14,074 nucleotides of DNA, taken from the NCBI GenBank assembly GCA_032156805.1, contig JALDXQ010000187.1, positions 1-14,074 on the forward strand, in the 5' to 3' direction. The notes under the pieces are model-generated. The model saw only the letters and a list, made by a program, of their open reading frames with translations, was not told the DNA's origin and did not search any database. The stretch is from Gp6-AA40 sp032156805. GTDB lineage: Bacteria; Acidobacteriota; Vicinamibacteria; Vicinamibacterales; UBA2999. Below, one piece after another: positions 1-8,612 of this stretch. How positions within the stretch are numbered: position 1 is the stretch's first letter; every line of letters begins with the position of its first letter. A program made the position numbers and the translations under genes.

Positions 1-32
1 ACAGCTCACACGGAGTGACAGGAGTCTGAAGA

Positions 33-51
33 CCGCCTCTACCCGAGGCGG
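33..51 (-). terminator. Hairpin at the end of the response regulator gene
   Basis: Positions 33-39 (CCGCCTC) and 45-51 (GAGGCGG) form a perfect 7-bp GC-rich stem around a 5-nt loop. The stem overlaps the stop codon of the response regulator (TAG, 41 to 39 on the minus strand). Read on the minus strand it is followed by a modestly pyrimidine-rich TCTTC rather than a real T-run. It may be a weak intrinsic terminator or an mRNA 3'-end stabiliser for the two-component operon. The structure is seen directly; the function is inferred. Confidence 0.45.
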
Positions 52-689
52 ACGAGGCCGCGGCGCGTGGCGACCTTGACCGCTTCGGTCCGGCTGGTCA
101 CGCCCAGCTTCTCGAAGAGATGACCAAGGTGTGTCTTCACCGTTCGCTCGCTGATGCCGAGCCCGGTCGCGATCTCCTTGTTGGCCTTGCCGTCGGCGAG
201 CAGGCGCAGCGTCGAGAGCTCGCGCGGCGTGAGCTGGACGCGCGTCACGTCTTCGGCGAGCTTGGCCGCCGCCGCCGGCGCCAGGTACGTCTTGCCGGCG
301 AGCACGTCGCGGATGCAGGCGATCAGGGCGTCGGCCGAGATGTCCTTCAACACGTACGCCTTCGCGCCGGCCTTCAGGGCACGTGAGATCTCTTCGTCGG
401 TGTCGTAGGTCGTCAGGATGATCACGCGGGCGCGCGGATCCTTTTCACGCATCCTGCGCACGACCTCGACGCCCTCCATGACCGGCATCCGCAGATCGAG
501 GAGCGTCACATCCGGGTGATACCGTTCGAACGCTGCGAGCGCCTCGATGCCGTTGCCGGCTTCCGCCACAACGTGGAGGTCCTGCTCCTGGTTGATGATG
601 TTGGCCACGCCTGTTCTGAGCAGGGCGTGGTCGTCCACCAGCAGCACGCTCGCGCGCGACGTCGGCGCCGCGACCTCAGTTGACGGCAT
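39..689 (-). CDS. NarL/LuxR-family response regulator
   Basis: This is a 216-residue cytosolic two-component response regulator. The N-terminal receiver domain (about residues 14-130) has the acidic pair D19-D20, the likely phospho-acceptor D65 in LLDLRMP, T93/T94 in ILTTYD, and the conserved lysine K115 in VLKD. The C-terminal GerE/LuxR helix-turn-helix (about 152-205) reads LTPREL...KANKEIA...ISERTVKTHL, the usual form of this DNA-binding domain. The start ATG lies inside the 3' end of the histidine kinase gene (14-bp overlap), so the two are probably co-translated and form a cognate pair. Length is normal for the NarL/FixJ family. Its targets are unknown; the divergent RND efflux operon next door is the obvious candidate. 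Confidence 0.95.
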   Translation of the reverse strand: MPSTEVAAPTSRASVLLVDDHALLRTGVANIINQEQDLHVVAEAGNGIEALAAFERYHPDVTLLDLRMPVMEGVEVVRRMREKDPRARVIILTTYDTDEEISRALKAGAKAYVLKDISADALIACIRDVLAGKTYLAPAAAAKLAEDVTRVQLTPRELSTLRLLADGKANKEIATGLGISERTVKTHLGHLFEKLGVTSRTEAVKVATRRGLVRLG

Positions 690-2004
690 AGACCTGCGTC
701 GGCAGCGCCAACGGCTCCCAGGCGAGGACGACCTCCGTGCCGCTACGCGGAGCCGTGACGATCGTGAGCGAGGCGCCGATGCGCTCGGCGCGTTCCTGCA
801 TGCTCGTCATCCCGAATCCTGACGACGACTGACCGTGCGTGAACCCGCGGCCGTCGTCCGCGACGGACAGGCGCAACCCGAGTGAGTTGACCGTTGACGC
901 GCGGATCGTGATCCGGCGCGCGCGCGCGTGGCGCAGCGCGTTGGTCAGCGCTTCCTGCACGATACCGGCGACCTCGCGCTCGACGCCGTCACCGAAACGC
1001 GGCAGCTCGTCGAGCTCCAGATCAATCGGGACATTTGCCGTGCGCCGCCCGAGCTCCGCGATGCGCCTGATCGCGCGCACGAGATCTTCATCCCCGGACA
1101 CATTCGGCCGGAGCGCCCCGACCGAGCGGCGCGCCTGCACCATGTGCGTCCGCGCGAGTTCGATGGCGGTCTCGATGCTCACGGCTGCGGATGGCGAGAG
1201 CACACAGGCCTCACGCTGAGCCGCCTGCAGCTGCATCAGGATCGCCCCGAAGCCCTGCGCGAGCGTGTCATGGATGTCACGCGCCAGCCGATTGCGCTCC
1301 TCGAGGATCGCTTTTCTTCTTTCCTCGACGCGATTGAGCTCGACGAGGCGGTTGTGATGGAGCGCCAGCGCCGCCTGCCGCGCCATGGCTTCGATCAGCG
1401 CGATGCGCCACCACTGGCCTGGGCACTCCTGGTCCTCGACCGCGCAGAGGGTGAACCAGCCCAGGTTCTTGCCACTCAGCACGAGTGGCGTGATGACGGT
1501 CGTGCTCATCCCTTCGTGCTTGAGGAACTCTCGCACCGGCTGCGGCAGGCGTGGATCGTCGTGGTGGTACTCGATGGTCTGATGCCATCCCGCCTCGTGG
1601 TCGAAGAGATGCCGGGCCATGACCTGGCGCGGAAAGGTGGTCGTGGTCCACTCCGGGCTCTCGGCGGTGAAGACCCCTTCGTCGAGATGGACCATCCAGA
1701 GATCGCAGCCTTGCCGCTCGTCATCGATCAGCCACACGGCCGCCGCGTGACTCTCCCCTTCTTCTGCCAGCGACTTCAACATGGCGCGGAAGAAGCCGTC
1801 GATGTCGGGCTCGCGCACGAGCAGATCGACGGCGCACTTCACCACGTCGGTCTGAATCTTCGCGAGGCACTCGGCGCGACGTCTCTCGATGTTCTCGCGG
1901 ACGAGCGCGGAGCGAAGCACTTCTGGATCGTGGGTATCGAGCGGCAGCGCAGCCGTGCTGGCACTGTCACATTCCCCTTCGACGACCGTCTTCGGATCAG
2001 ACAT
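676..2004 (-). CDS. Soluble GAF-domain sensor histidine kinase (HisKA_3 type)
   Basis: This 442-residue kinase has no signal peptide or membrane segment, so it should sense a cytosolic signal. Residues about 55-215 resemble a GAF sensor domain. A helical linker (about 218-240) leads to the HisKA_3 dimerisation/phosphotransfer domain, with RLARDIHDTLAQG carrying the phospho-acceptor H245. The HATPase_c domain follows: N-box EALTNALRHA (N355), G1 box DDGRGF (383-388) and G2 region GFGMTSMQERAERIG (396-410). All residues needed for kinase activity appear present. The start ATG has GAAGG about 4-5 nt upstream. The 3' end overlaps the response regulator by 14 bp. Kinases of this class (NarX/DegS-like) pair with NarL-type regulators, as here. 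The ligand or redox signal cannot be read from the sequence. Confidence 0.93.
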   Translation of the reverse strand: MSDPKTVVEGECDSASTAALPLDTHDPEVLRSALVRENIERRRAECLAKIQTDVVKCAVDLLVREPDIDGFFRAMLKSLAEEGESHAAAVWLIDDERQGCDLWMVHLDEGVFTAESPEWTTTTFPRQVMARHLFDHEAGWHQTIEYHHDDPRLPQPVREFLKHEGMSTTVITPLVLSGKNLGWFTLCAVEDQECPGQWWRIALIEAMARQAALALHHNRLVELNRVEERRKAILEERNRLARDIHDTLAQGFGAILMQLQAAQREACVLSPSAAVSIETAIELARTHMVQARRSVGALRPNVSGDEDLVRAIRRIAELGRRTANVPIDLELDELPRFGDGVEREVAGIVQEALTNALRHARARRITIRASTVNSLGLRLSVADDGRGFTHGQSSSGFGMTSMQERAERIGASLTIVTAPRSGTEVVLAWEPLALPTQVYAVN

Positions 2005-2196
2005 GACGCCTTCAATTATCAGGCAGGGTCACCCCTCATGACGAGATGGTCTTCACGGCCGAGGAGGACATCGTCCAAAAGTCGTAGATCGACCTCCGCG
2101 GAACGTCGAGGGTGGACCTCAGGCGCATTCCCGAGTCGGGGATGTGCCCACTGCCCGATTGTTTGGGGCGCGTCGCAACAGCGAGACTGCCACTGT
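2005..2196. promoter_or_regulatory. Divergent intergenic control region between kinase and efflux operon
   Basis: This 192-bp gap lies between the divergent starts of the histidine kinase and the efflux adaptor, so promoters for both operons should be here. No convincing -35/-10 pair was found. It holds short odd-centred palindromes: GGGTCACCC at 2026-2034 near the kinase start, and CCCGAGTCGGG at 2130-2140, about 57 bp before the adaptor start. A weaker one, GTCG-N5-CGAC, lies at 2081-2093. These could be operators for the response regulator, but arms of 4-5 bp are common by chance in GC-rich DNA. A GATAAT on the minus strand (2015-2020) lies very close to the kinase start and lacks a matching -35. 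Confidence 0.5.
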
Positions 2197-3363
2197 ATGA
2201 AGCTCACTGCCATCGCATCAATCACACTTGCCACACTCTCGGTTGCCTGCGGCACTGACACCGCCGCGCAACAGGCACCACCTCCTCCACCCGAGGTCAC
2301 GGTTGCGCACGTCCTCGCGCGCGACGTCACCGAATGGGATGAATTCACGGGCCGGTTACAGGCTGTTGACACCGTGGATGTCCGGCCGCGTGTCTCGGGC
2401 TACGTCGCGGCCGTACGGTTCGACGAAGGCGCCATCGTCCGGCGAGGCGACCTGCTGTTTCAGATCGATCCGCGGCCGTTCCAGGCGGAAGTCGATCGTC
2501 TTCGCGCTGAACTCGCCCGCGCGCAGGCGACTGCACAGCGGGCCGAGTCGGAACTGCGGCGCGCTGAACGCCTGAAGGCCGAGAACGCCATCGCCAGCGA
2601 AGAGCACGATCGCCGTGCCGCCTTCGCACAGGAGTCCACCGCGCAGACCGCGGCCGTCGAGGCGGCACTACGCGCAGCCGAGTTGAACCTCGAGTTCACA
2701 CAGGTGACTTCTCCGATCAATGGCCGCGTCGGGCGCGCCATCGTCACCGAAGGCAACCTCGTGTCGAGCGGACCAGGTGAGGCCACGCTGCTCACGACCG
2801 TGGTGTCGCTCGACCCGGTCTATGCGTACTTCGACGCTGACGAACAGATCTTCCTCAAGTACACCACCGGCCGCGGCGGCGATCCACGCAGCCGGAAGGC
2901 CGCGAGCGAGATCCCGATCCGGATGGCGCTGTCCAACGAGGAAGGCTTTCCACGGCAGGGACGCCTCGACTTCATCGACAACCAGCTCGATGGCCAGACG
3001 GGAACGATTCGCGGGCGCGCCGTCTTCCGCAACAGCGACGGCCTGCTGACTCCGGGGCTCTTCGTTCGGCTGCGTCTCGCGGGTAACGGCTCGTATCACG
3101 GGCTGCTGATTCAGGACCGCGCAGTCGGCACCGATCTGAGCAAGAAGTTCGTCTACGTCGTGGGACCCAAGCAGGAAATCGAGTACCGCACGGTCACGCT
3201 CGGCCCGATCATCGACGGTTTGCGCGTCGTCCGATCGGGATTGGCTGCCGGCGAACCGGTCGTCGTCAACGGGCTGCAGCGCGTGCGGCCTGGCGCACAA
3301 GTCACGCCCGTCGTTGTCGACATGGCGCAGGTCGCCCCGGTCGATGAACCCATCTCTAACTGA
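2197..3363 (+). CDS. RND efflux periplasmic adaptor lipoprotein (MexE/AcrA type)
   Basis: This 388-residue membrane fusion protein links the inner-membrane RND pump to the outer-membrane channel. The N-terminus is a lipoprotein signal with lipobox LSVAC and lipidated C18, followed by a short proline-rich tether (residues 28-32). Barrel-sandwich halves flank an alpha-hairpin: RVSGYVAAVRFDEGAIV (about 65-81) and SPINGRVGRAIVTEGNLV (about 172-189), with a charged Ala/Arg/Glu-rich coiled coil at about 96-165. The beta-barrel and membrane-proximal domains follow (YFDADEQIFLKY at 211-222, then to the end). The reading frame stays open far upstream on this strand, antisense to the kinase, but the lipoprotein signal fixes the start at 2197. 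No strong Shine-Dalgarno sequence precedes it. It is the first gene of the efflux operon, 9 nt before the pump gene. The family is clear; the substrate is not predictable. Confidence 0.94.
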   Translation: MKLTAIASITLATLSVACGTDTAAQQAPPPPPEVTVAHVLARDVTEWDEFTGRLQAVDTVDVRPRVSGYVAAVRFDEGAIVRRGDLLFQIDPRPFQAEVDRLRAELARAQATAQRAESELRRAERLKAENAIASEEHDRRAAFAQESTAQTAAVEAALRAAELNLEFTQVTSPINGRVGRAIVTEGNLVSSGPGEATLLTTVVSLDPVYAYFDADEQIFLKYTTGRGGDPRSRKAASEIPIRMALSNEEGFPRQGRLDFIDNQLDGQTGTIRGRAVFRNSDGLLTPGLFVRLRLAGNGSYHGLLIQDRAVGTDLSKKFVYVVGPKQEIEYRTVTLGPIIDGLRVVRSGLAAGEPVVVNGLQRVRPGAQVTPVVVDMAQVAPVDEPISN

Positions 3364-3372
3364 GTCAGGCCC

Positions 3373-6300
3373 ATGAGATTCTCGCGCTTCTTCGTCGACA
3401 GGCCGATCTTCGCGGCCGTGCTATCGCTGGTGATCGTCGTCGCCGGCGCTCTCGCTCTCTTCCGGCTGCCGATCAGCGAGTACCCGCAGGTCGTGCCGCC
3501 AACCGTCGTCGTCCGAGCGACCTACCCGGGCGCGAACCCGCGCGTGATTGCCGAGACCGTGGCGTCGCCGCTCGAGCAGCAGATCAACGGCGTCGAAGAC
3601 ATGCTCTACATGTTCTCGCAGGCGACGTCCGACGGCCGGATGACGCTCACCGTCACGTTCGCGCTCGGGACCGATCTCGACAACGCGCAGGTGCAGGTGC
3701 AGAACCGCGTTGCGCAGGCGCTGCCTCGCCTCCCCGCCGAAGTGCAGCGCATCGGCGTTGTCACCGAGAAAGAGACGCCCGATTTCATCATGGTCGTGCA
3801 CCTCATCTCACCCGACCAGCGCTACGACATGCTGTACCTCTCGAACTTCGCTCACCTGCGCGTGAAGGACGAGCTCGCTCGCATTCCCGGCGTGGGCAGC
3901 GCCCAGGTCTTCGGCGCCGGCGAATACAGCATGCGCGTCTGGCTCGACCCCGATCGCCTGTCATCGCGGCGGCTGACGACCTCCGACGTCGTTAGCGCCA
4001 TTCGCGAGCAGAACATCCAGGTAGCGGCCGGCGTGCTCGGTGCACCACCGGCACCCGTGGACACGACGTTTCAACTGTCCGTCAACACGCGCGGAAGGCT
4101 CACGACCGAAGAGGAGTTTGCGGACATCGTGGTCCGCGCCACTCCGGACGGGCAGATCACCCGCGTGCGCGACGTGGGGCGTGTCGAGCTCGGCGCCAAC
4201 ATGTACGCGCTGCGCAGCCTGCTGGACAACCAGCCGGCAGTGGCGATCGGCATCTTCCAGCGGCCGGGAACGAACGCTATCGAAGCGTCGGACCAGGTGC
4301 GCGAGGTCATGAACACGTTGAAGCAGTCGTTCCCCGAGGGGGTCGACTACAGCATCGTGTACGACCCGACGACGTTCGTCCGGAACTCGATCCGCGCCGT
4401 TGTCGAGACGCTCTTCGAGGCGATTCTCCTCGTCGTGATCGTCGTCATGGTGTTCCTGCAGACATGGCGAGCATCGATCATCCCGCTCGTCGCCGTGCCT
4501 GTCTCGCTGATCGGTACGTTCGCCGTCATGCTGGCGATGGGCTTCTCGCTGAACACGCTCTCGCTCTTCGGCCTCGTGCTCTCGATCGGCATCGTTGTCG
4601 ACGATGCGATCGTGGTCGTCGAGAACGTGGAGCGTCACATCGAGCTTGGGCTACCGCCCGTCGAAGCGACGCGACGGGCGATGGAGGAAGTCTCCGGGCC
4701 GATCATCGCGATCGCGCTCGTGCTCTGCGCGGTGTTCGTGCCGACCGCCTTCGTCAGCGGCCTGACCGGTCAGTTCTACCGTCAGTTCGCGCTGACCATC
4801 GCGATCTCCACGGTGATCTCGGCGTTCAACTCGCTGACGCTCAGCCCGGCGCTGGCGTCGCGACTGCTGAAGCCACAGGGAGCGCCACGAGACGTCGTGC
4901 AGCGAGTGGCCGACCGTCTGTTCGGCTGGTTCTTCCGCGGCTTCAACAGGTTCTTCCACCGCGCGTCGGGTGCCTACACGGTAGGTGTCGGACGAGTGCT
5001 GCGCGTGTCGGCGGTCGCCGTCGTGGTCTACATCGGGCTCGTCGGCCTGACGGGCGCGGGCTTCTCGCGGGTGCCGCCCGGATTCGTGCCGACGCAGGAC
5101 AAGGAGTACCTCGTGGCGTTCGCACAGCTGCCTGACGGCGCCACGCTGGATCGCACTGACGCGGTCATTCGCAAGATGTCGTCGATCGCGCTCCAGCACC
5201 CAGGGGTACACAGCTCGGTGGCCTTCCCCGGGCTCTCGATCAACGGCTTCGTCAACCAGCCCAATGCCGGCATCGCGTTTGTCATCCTGAAGCCGGCCAG
5301 TGAACGAACCAGCAGGGATCTCCAGGCTGGAGCGATCGTGCAGGCACTCAACGGTCAGTTCTTCGGCCAGATCCAGGAGTCGATCGTCGCGATCTTCCCA
5401 CCGCCGCCCGTTCAGGGATTGGGGCAGGTCGGCGGCTTCAAGCTCTACGTCGAGGATCGCGCCGGACGCGGCTTCGAGGATCTCTACGAGCAGGTGCAGG
5501 GGAGCATGGCGAAGGCGCAGCAGGCACCGTCGCTGGCCGGCCTCTTCTCGAGCTTCCAGGTCAGCGTGCCGCAGATCGACGCGGAGGTCGATCGCGAACG
5601 CGTCAAGAGCTACGGCGTGAAGCTGACCGACGTCTTCGAGACGCTGCAGGTCTACCTCGGCTCGCTCTACGTGAACGACTTCAACCGGTTCGGCCGGACC
5701 TACCAGGTCAACGCGCAGGCCGAGTCGCCGTTCCGGATGCAACCCGAACAGATCCGCCGCCTCGAAACACGCAACGCCAACGGCGACATGGTGCCTCTCG
5801 GTTCGCTCGTTACGGTGAAACGCAGCTACGGCCCCGACCAGGTCATGCACTTCAACGGTTACCCCGCCGCGGAGATCAACGGCGGGCCGTCACCTGGCCA
5901 CAGCTCAGGGCAGGCGCAGGCGGCGATTACCGATGTCCTGCGTGAACAGCTGCCACCGGGAATGACCTTCGAGTGGACCGAGCTCGCCTACCAGGAGATC
6001 CTCGCGGGCAACACGATGCTGTTCGTGTTTCCCCTCTGCGTACTGCTCGTCTACGTCGTCCTCGCCGCGCTCTACGAGAGCTGGGCGCTCCCGTTGAGCG
6101 TGATCCTGATCGTGCCGATGACGCTGCTGTCCGCGATCGCCGGTGTGTGGCTGACCGGCGGCGACAACAACGTCTTCACGCAGATCAGCTTCCTGGTGCT
6201 CGCCGGCCTGGCGTGCAAGAACGCGATTCTCATCGTGGAGTTCGCCAAGGAGCGCGAGGACGGTGGTGAATCAGCGCTCGACGCGATCCTCACGGCGTGC

Positions 6301-6558
6301 CGCATCCGGCTGCGGCCGATCCTGATGACGTCGCTGGCTTTCATCATGGGCGTCGTGCCGCTCGTCTTCTCGTCGGGCGCCGGCTTCGAAATCCGGCAGG
6401 CGATGGGGATCGCGGTGTTCGCCGGCATGCTCGGCGTGACGCTGTTCGGTCTCTTCCTCACGCCAGTCTTCTACATCGTCATTGGCCGTCTCACTCGACG
6501 CCGGTCGCACCGCACGTCCACAGCGGTCGCCGGGCCAGTGCCGGCGGAAGGACACTGA
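3373..6558 (+). CDS. RND multidrug efflux transporter, HAE1 family (AcrB/MexF type)
   Basis: This 1061-residue inner-membrane proton/drug antiporter is the normal length for the HAE1 family. It opens MRFSRFFVDRPIFAAVLSLV, the conserved first transmembrane helix, and has the usual two repeats of six helices with large periplasmic loops (about 35-340 and 565-880). The proton-relay residues are present: D410-D411 in GIVVDDAIVVVENVE and K949 in GLACKNAILIVEFAKE, matching the AcrB Asp407/Asp408/Lys940 triad. Other hallmarks are EQNIQVAAG (212-220), FVPTAFVSGLTGQFYRQFA (455-473) and RVPPGFVPTQDKEY (566-579). The gene lies 9 nt after the adaptor and 2 nt before the channel gene, so the three form one operon. 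It resembles hydrophobic/amphiphilic drug exporters more than metal (CusA-type) pumps; actual substrates are unknown. No frameshift or missing motif was seen. Confidence 0.96.
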   Translation: MRFSRFFVDRPIFAAVLSLVIVVAGALALFRLPISEYPQVVPPTVVVRATYPGANPRVIAETVASPLEQQINGVEDMLYMFSQATSDGRMTLTVTFALGTDLDNAQVQVQNRVAQALPRLPAEVQRIGVVTEKETPDFIMVVHLISPDQRYDMLYLSNFAHLRVKDELARIPGVGSAQVFGAGEYSMRVWLDPDRLSSRRLTTSDVVSAIREQNIQVAAGVLGAPPAPVDTTFQLSVNTRGRLTTEEEFADIVVRATPDGQITRVRDVGRVELGANMYALRSLLDNQPAVAIGIFQRPGTNAIEASDQVREVMNTLKQSFPEGVDYSIVYDPTTFVRNSIRAVVETLFEAILLVVIVVMVFLQTWRASIIPLVAVPVSLIGTFAVMLAMGFSLNTLSLFGLVLSIGIVVDDAIVVVENVERHIELGLPPVEATRRAMEEVSGPIIAIALVLCAVFVPTAFVSGLTGQFYRQFALTIAISTVISAFNSLTLSPALASRLLKPQGAPRDVVQRVADRLFGWFFRGFNRFFHRASGAYTVGVGRVLRVSAVAVVVYIGLVGLTGAGFSRVPPGFVPTQDKEYLVAFAQLPDGATLDRTDAVIRKMSSIALQHPGVHSSVAFPGLSINGFVNQPNAGIAFVILKPASERTSRDLQAGAIVQALNGQFFGQIQESIVAIFPPPPVQGLGQVGGFKLYVEDRAGRGFEDLYEQVQGSMAKAQQAPSLAGLFSSFQVSVPQIDAEVDRERVKSYGVKLTDVFETLQVYLGSLYVNDFNRFGRTYQVNAQAESPFRMQPEQIRRLETRNANGDMVPLGSLVTVKRSYGPDQVMHFNGYPAAEINGGPSPGHSSGQAQAAITDVLREQLPPGMTFEWTELAYQEILAGNTMLFVFPLCVLLVYVVLAALYESWALPLSVILIVPMTLLSAIAGVWLTGGDNNVFTQISFLVLAGLACKNAILIVEFAKEREDGGESALDAILTACRIRLRPILMTSLAFIMGVVPLVFSSGAGFEIRQAMGIAVFAGMLGVTLFGLFLTPVFYIVIGRLTRRRSHRTSTAVAGPVPAEGH

Positions 6559-6560
6559 TC

Positions 6561-7946
6561 ATGACTCGGACACTCTCATTTGCGATTGCACTGACCACTC
6601 TGCTCGGTGCATGCGCCGTGCGTCCGCCGTACGTCGCACCGACCGTCTCGCCTGTCGTGCTGCGCAACGTCGACGCGACAGCCGTCTCGGAGCGGTCGTT
6701 CGACCCCCGATGGTGGCAGCAGTTCGAGGACCCGGTGCTCGACGAGCTCGTCGGCCGCACCCTCGAAGCCAATCATGACGTGCGCATTGCCGTTGCGCGC
6801 GTCGACCAGGCGCGCGCGTTCTTCGACGATGTCGACAACGATCGGTTTCCTGTCGTCACGGCCGGTGCGGTCGTTGACGAGCGCGACGAAGCGACACCTG
6901 GCTTCTCAGAGGAGCCTCGCCGGTTGTCGACCTATCGTGTCGGTTTCGACGCGTTCTGGGAAATCGATGTGTTCGGCCGCATTCGATCGCAGGCGCGGGC
7001 GGCAGCTGCCGACGCCGAAGGCTTCGCGGCCGATGTCGATGACGTGCGGGTGAGCGTCGCCGCAGAAGTGGCACGCAACTACTTCGAGCTGCGCGGCCTG
7101 CAGCAGCAGCTGGCCGTTGCCGATCGCAGCCTCACGAACCAGCGTGAGACGCTGCGCCTCACGGAGGTTCGCCGCGACGCCGGGTTCGGCGAAGAACAGG
7201 ACGTGGCGAGCGCCGGCGCGCGCGTCGCCGCCATCGAGGCGAGCATTCCGCCGATCCGGAGCGCCATCGCCGAACGCATCCATCGCATCGCGGTGCTGGT
7301 CGCGGTGAGGCCGGGTGAGCTCGCAACCGATCTGACACCGCGGCCGTATCCCACGCTCGCGAAAGAGCTCGCCATCGGGGAGCCGGACAGTCTCCTCCGC
7401 CGGCGGCCCGATGTGCGCTCCGCGGAACGCCGGCTCGCGGCCGCGACCGCGCGTGAAGCGGTTGCAGCGGCGGATCTCTATCCGCGCATAACGGTGTCAG
7501 GCTTCCTTGGCCTGCTGGCAGGGCGCGGCAACCTGCTGAACATCTCGGACAGCCGCGCGTGGGCAGTCACCCCCGCGCTCAGCTGGGCGGCCTTCGATCT
7601 GGGCAGTGCACGTGCCCGCCTGCGCGGCGTCGAAGGCGTCACGCGCGAGTCGCTCGCTGTTTTCGAGCAGGTCGTGCTGCGCGCGCTCGAAGAAACCGAG
7701 AACGCGCTCGTCAACTATCACGAGGAGCAGGAACGCCTCGTGAAGCTCACCGAGCAGGCGCGTGAAAGCACGCGCGCCGCCACTATCGCGCGCGTCCGCT
7801 ACCGGGAAGGGGTCGTGGATTTCCTCGCCCTGCTCGATGCGGAGCGCACGCAACTTCAGGCAGAAGACGCGGTGGCACAAGCCGAGGCTGGTGTGTTCAC
7901 CAGTGTCATCGCGCTCTACAAGGCCCTCGGCGGGATCCCGATGTAA
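6561..7946 (+). CDS. RND efflux outer-membrane channel lipoprotein (OprM/NodT type)
   Basis: This 461-residue TolC-superfamily channel completes the tripartite pump. The start at 6561 gives a lipoprotein signal with lipobox LLGAC and C18; the open frame extends further upstream, but that part overlaps the pump gene and lacks a signal. GAAGGA in the end of the pump gene is a likely ribosome site, and the gap between the genes is 2 nt. Family marks include VRPPYVAPTV just after the lipobox, WWQQFEDPVLDELV early in the mature protein, two outer-membrane efflux (OEP) repeats rich in Ala/Arg/Glu helices, LLRRRPDVRSAERRLAAA, DLYPRITVSGFLGLLAG, and a C-terminal REGVVDFLALLDAERTQL. Length is typical. 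It should form a trimeric outer-membrane duct docking on the adaptor. Confidence 0.94.
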   Translation: MTRTLSFAIALTTLLGACAVRPPYVAPTVSPVVLRNVDATAVSERSFDPRWWQQFEDPVLDELVGRTLEANHDVRIAVARVDQARAFFDDVDNDRFPVVTAGAVVDERDEATPGFSEEPRRLSTYRVGFDAFWEIDVFGRIRSQARAAAADAEGFAADVDDVRVSVAAEVARNYFELRGLQQQLAVADRSLTNQRETLRLTEVRRDAGFGEEQDVASAGARVAAIEASIPPIRSAIAERIHRIAVLVAVRPGELATDLTPRPYPTLAKELAIGEPDSLLRRRPDVRSAERRLAAATAREAVAAADLYPRITVSGFLGLLAGRGNLLNISDSRAWAVTPALSWAAFDLGSARARLRGVEGVTRESLAVFEQVVLRALEETENALVNYHEEQERLVKLTEQARESTRAATIARVRYREGVVDFLALLDAERTQLQAEDAVAQAEAGVFTSVIALYKALGGIPM

Positions 7947-7957
7947 CGGAGGAACAC

Positions 7958-8569
7958 ATGACACGTTGGTTCGCAGTATTGGCGGTCGTCACCTTTGTGG
8001 GCGCGAGCAGTGCGCAGGCACAATCGCTGGAAGCCGGGCCGGGGCCAGGCAGGTTGGAAGTCACGATCATTCCTGGCGGCGCCACCTTCTTCACCGAAGC
8101 CAGTGACACTGATAGTCCGAGCTTCGGCAATTACGACCTCGGTGGCAGCGTCACGTTCAACTTCAATCGCTACGTCGGTGTTGAAGGTGAGGTCAGCGGG
8201 CTTCTCGGAGTGTCGCAGAGTCTCGACTTCGTCGCCGGCGCCCTGGATGCGACAACGCCAAACTTCCTCAACTACAGCGGGAACGTGATCGTGTCGCCCG
8301 GACGAGGGTCCGTGGTGCCGTACGCGACGGCCGGCATCGGTGGCCTGAGCCTCTTCGAGAAGGCCGAGGTCGGTGTCGCGGATACGTCGACGTTCCTGGC
8401 GACAAACGTGGGCGGTGGCATCAAGTGGTACGCAGGGCGATGGGGCCTGCGAGGCGACTACCGCTTCATTGCCGTGCAGTCACAGGATGACGCGCCCGCG
8501 TTCTTCGGTCAGGAGAATCGTTACGGTCATCGCGTCTACGGCGGCGTCATCCTGAACGTGATCCGATGA
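7958..8569 (+). CDS. Outer-membrane beta-barrel protein of unknown role
   Basis: This 203-residue protein has a Sec signal peptide (residues 1-21, probable cleavage AQA|Q). The mature part alternates polar and hydrophobic residues with many glycines and aromatics, as in small 8-stranded barrels of the OmpA-like / OMP_b-brl fold. Examples are YDLGGSVTFNFNRYVGVEGE, VVPYATAGIGGLSLF and GGGIKWYAGRWGLRGDYRF. A strong ribosome site (GGAGG, 5 nt before the ATG) lies in the 11-nt gap after the channel gene, so it is the fourth gene of the efflux operon. It ends YGGVILNVIR, without the classical terminal Phe. Barrels of this type are often lineage-specific and no function can be assigned. It might stabilise the envelope or modify the pump, but that is only suggested by position. 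Confidence 0.85.
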   Translation: MTRWFAVLAVVTFVGASSAQAQSLEAGPGPGRLEVTIIPGGATFFTEASDTDSPSFGNYDLGGSVTFNFNRYVGVEGEVSGLLGVSQSLDFVAGALDATTPNFLNYSGNVIVSPGRGSVVPYATAGIGGLSLFEKAEVGVADTSTFLATNVGGGIKWYAGRWGLRGDYRFIAVQSQDDAPAFFGQENRYGHRVYGGVILNVIR

Positions 8570-8612
8570 TTCTGGGGCTGTGCGCCCACACCTTTCTCGG
8601 ACGTTGCGCAAT

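Noticed and set aside
2015..2020. GATAAT as a -10 box for the kinase gene
   Set aside because: It lies only about 10 bp from the start codon and no -35 match is present at 16-18 nt.
928..2196. Very long plus-strand open frame running antisense to the histidine kinase and joining the adaptor in frame
   Set aside because: The kinase on the other strand has full domain motifs, while this frame has no recognisable domain. The adaptor's lipoprotein signal begins at 2197. Open antisense frames are common in GC-rich DNA.
2668..3300. 210-codon minus-strand frame opposite the adaptor
   Set aside because: It is a mirror of the adaptor's codon bias and has no start signal or recognised motif.
3961..5850. 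Long minus-strand open frames (about 225 and 399 codons) opposite the RND pump
   Set aside because: They lie fully antisense to the pump's conserved motifs and are rich in Arg, His, Asp and Glu in the manner of shadow frames, with no domain seen.
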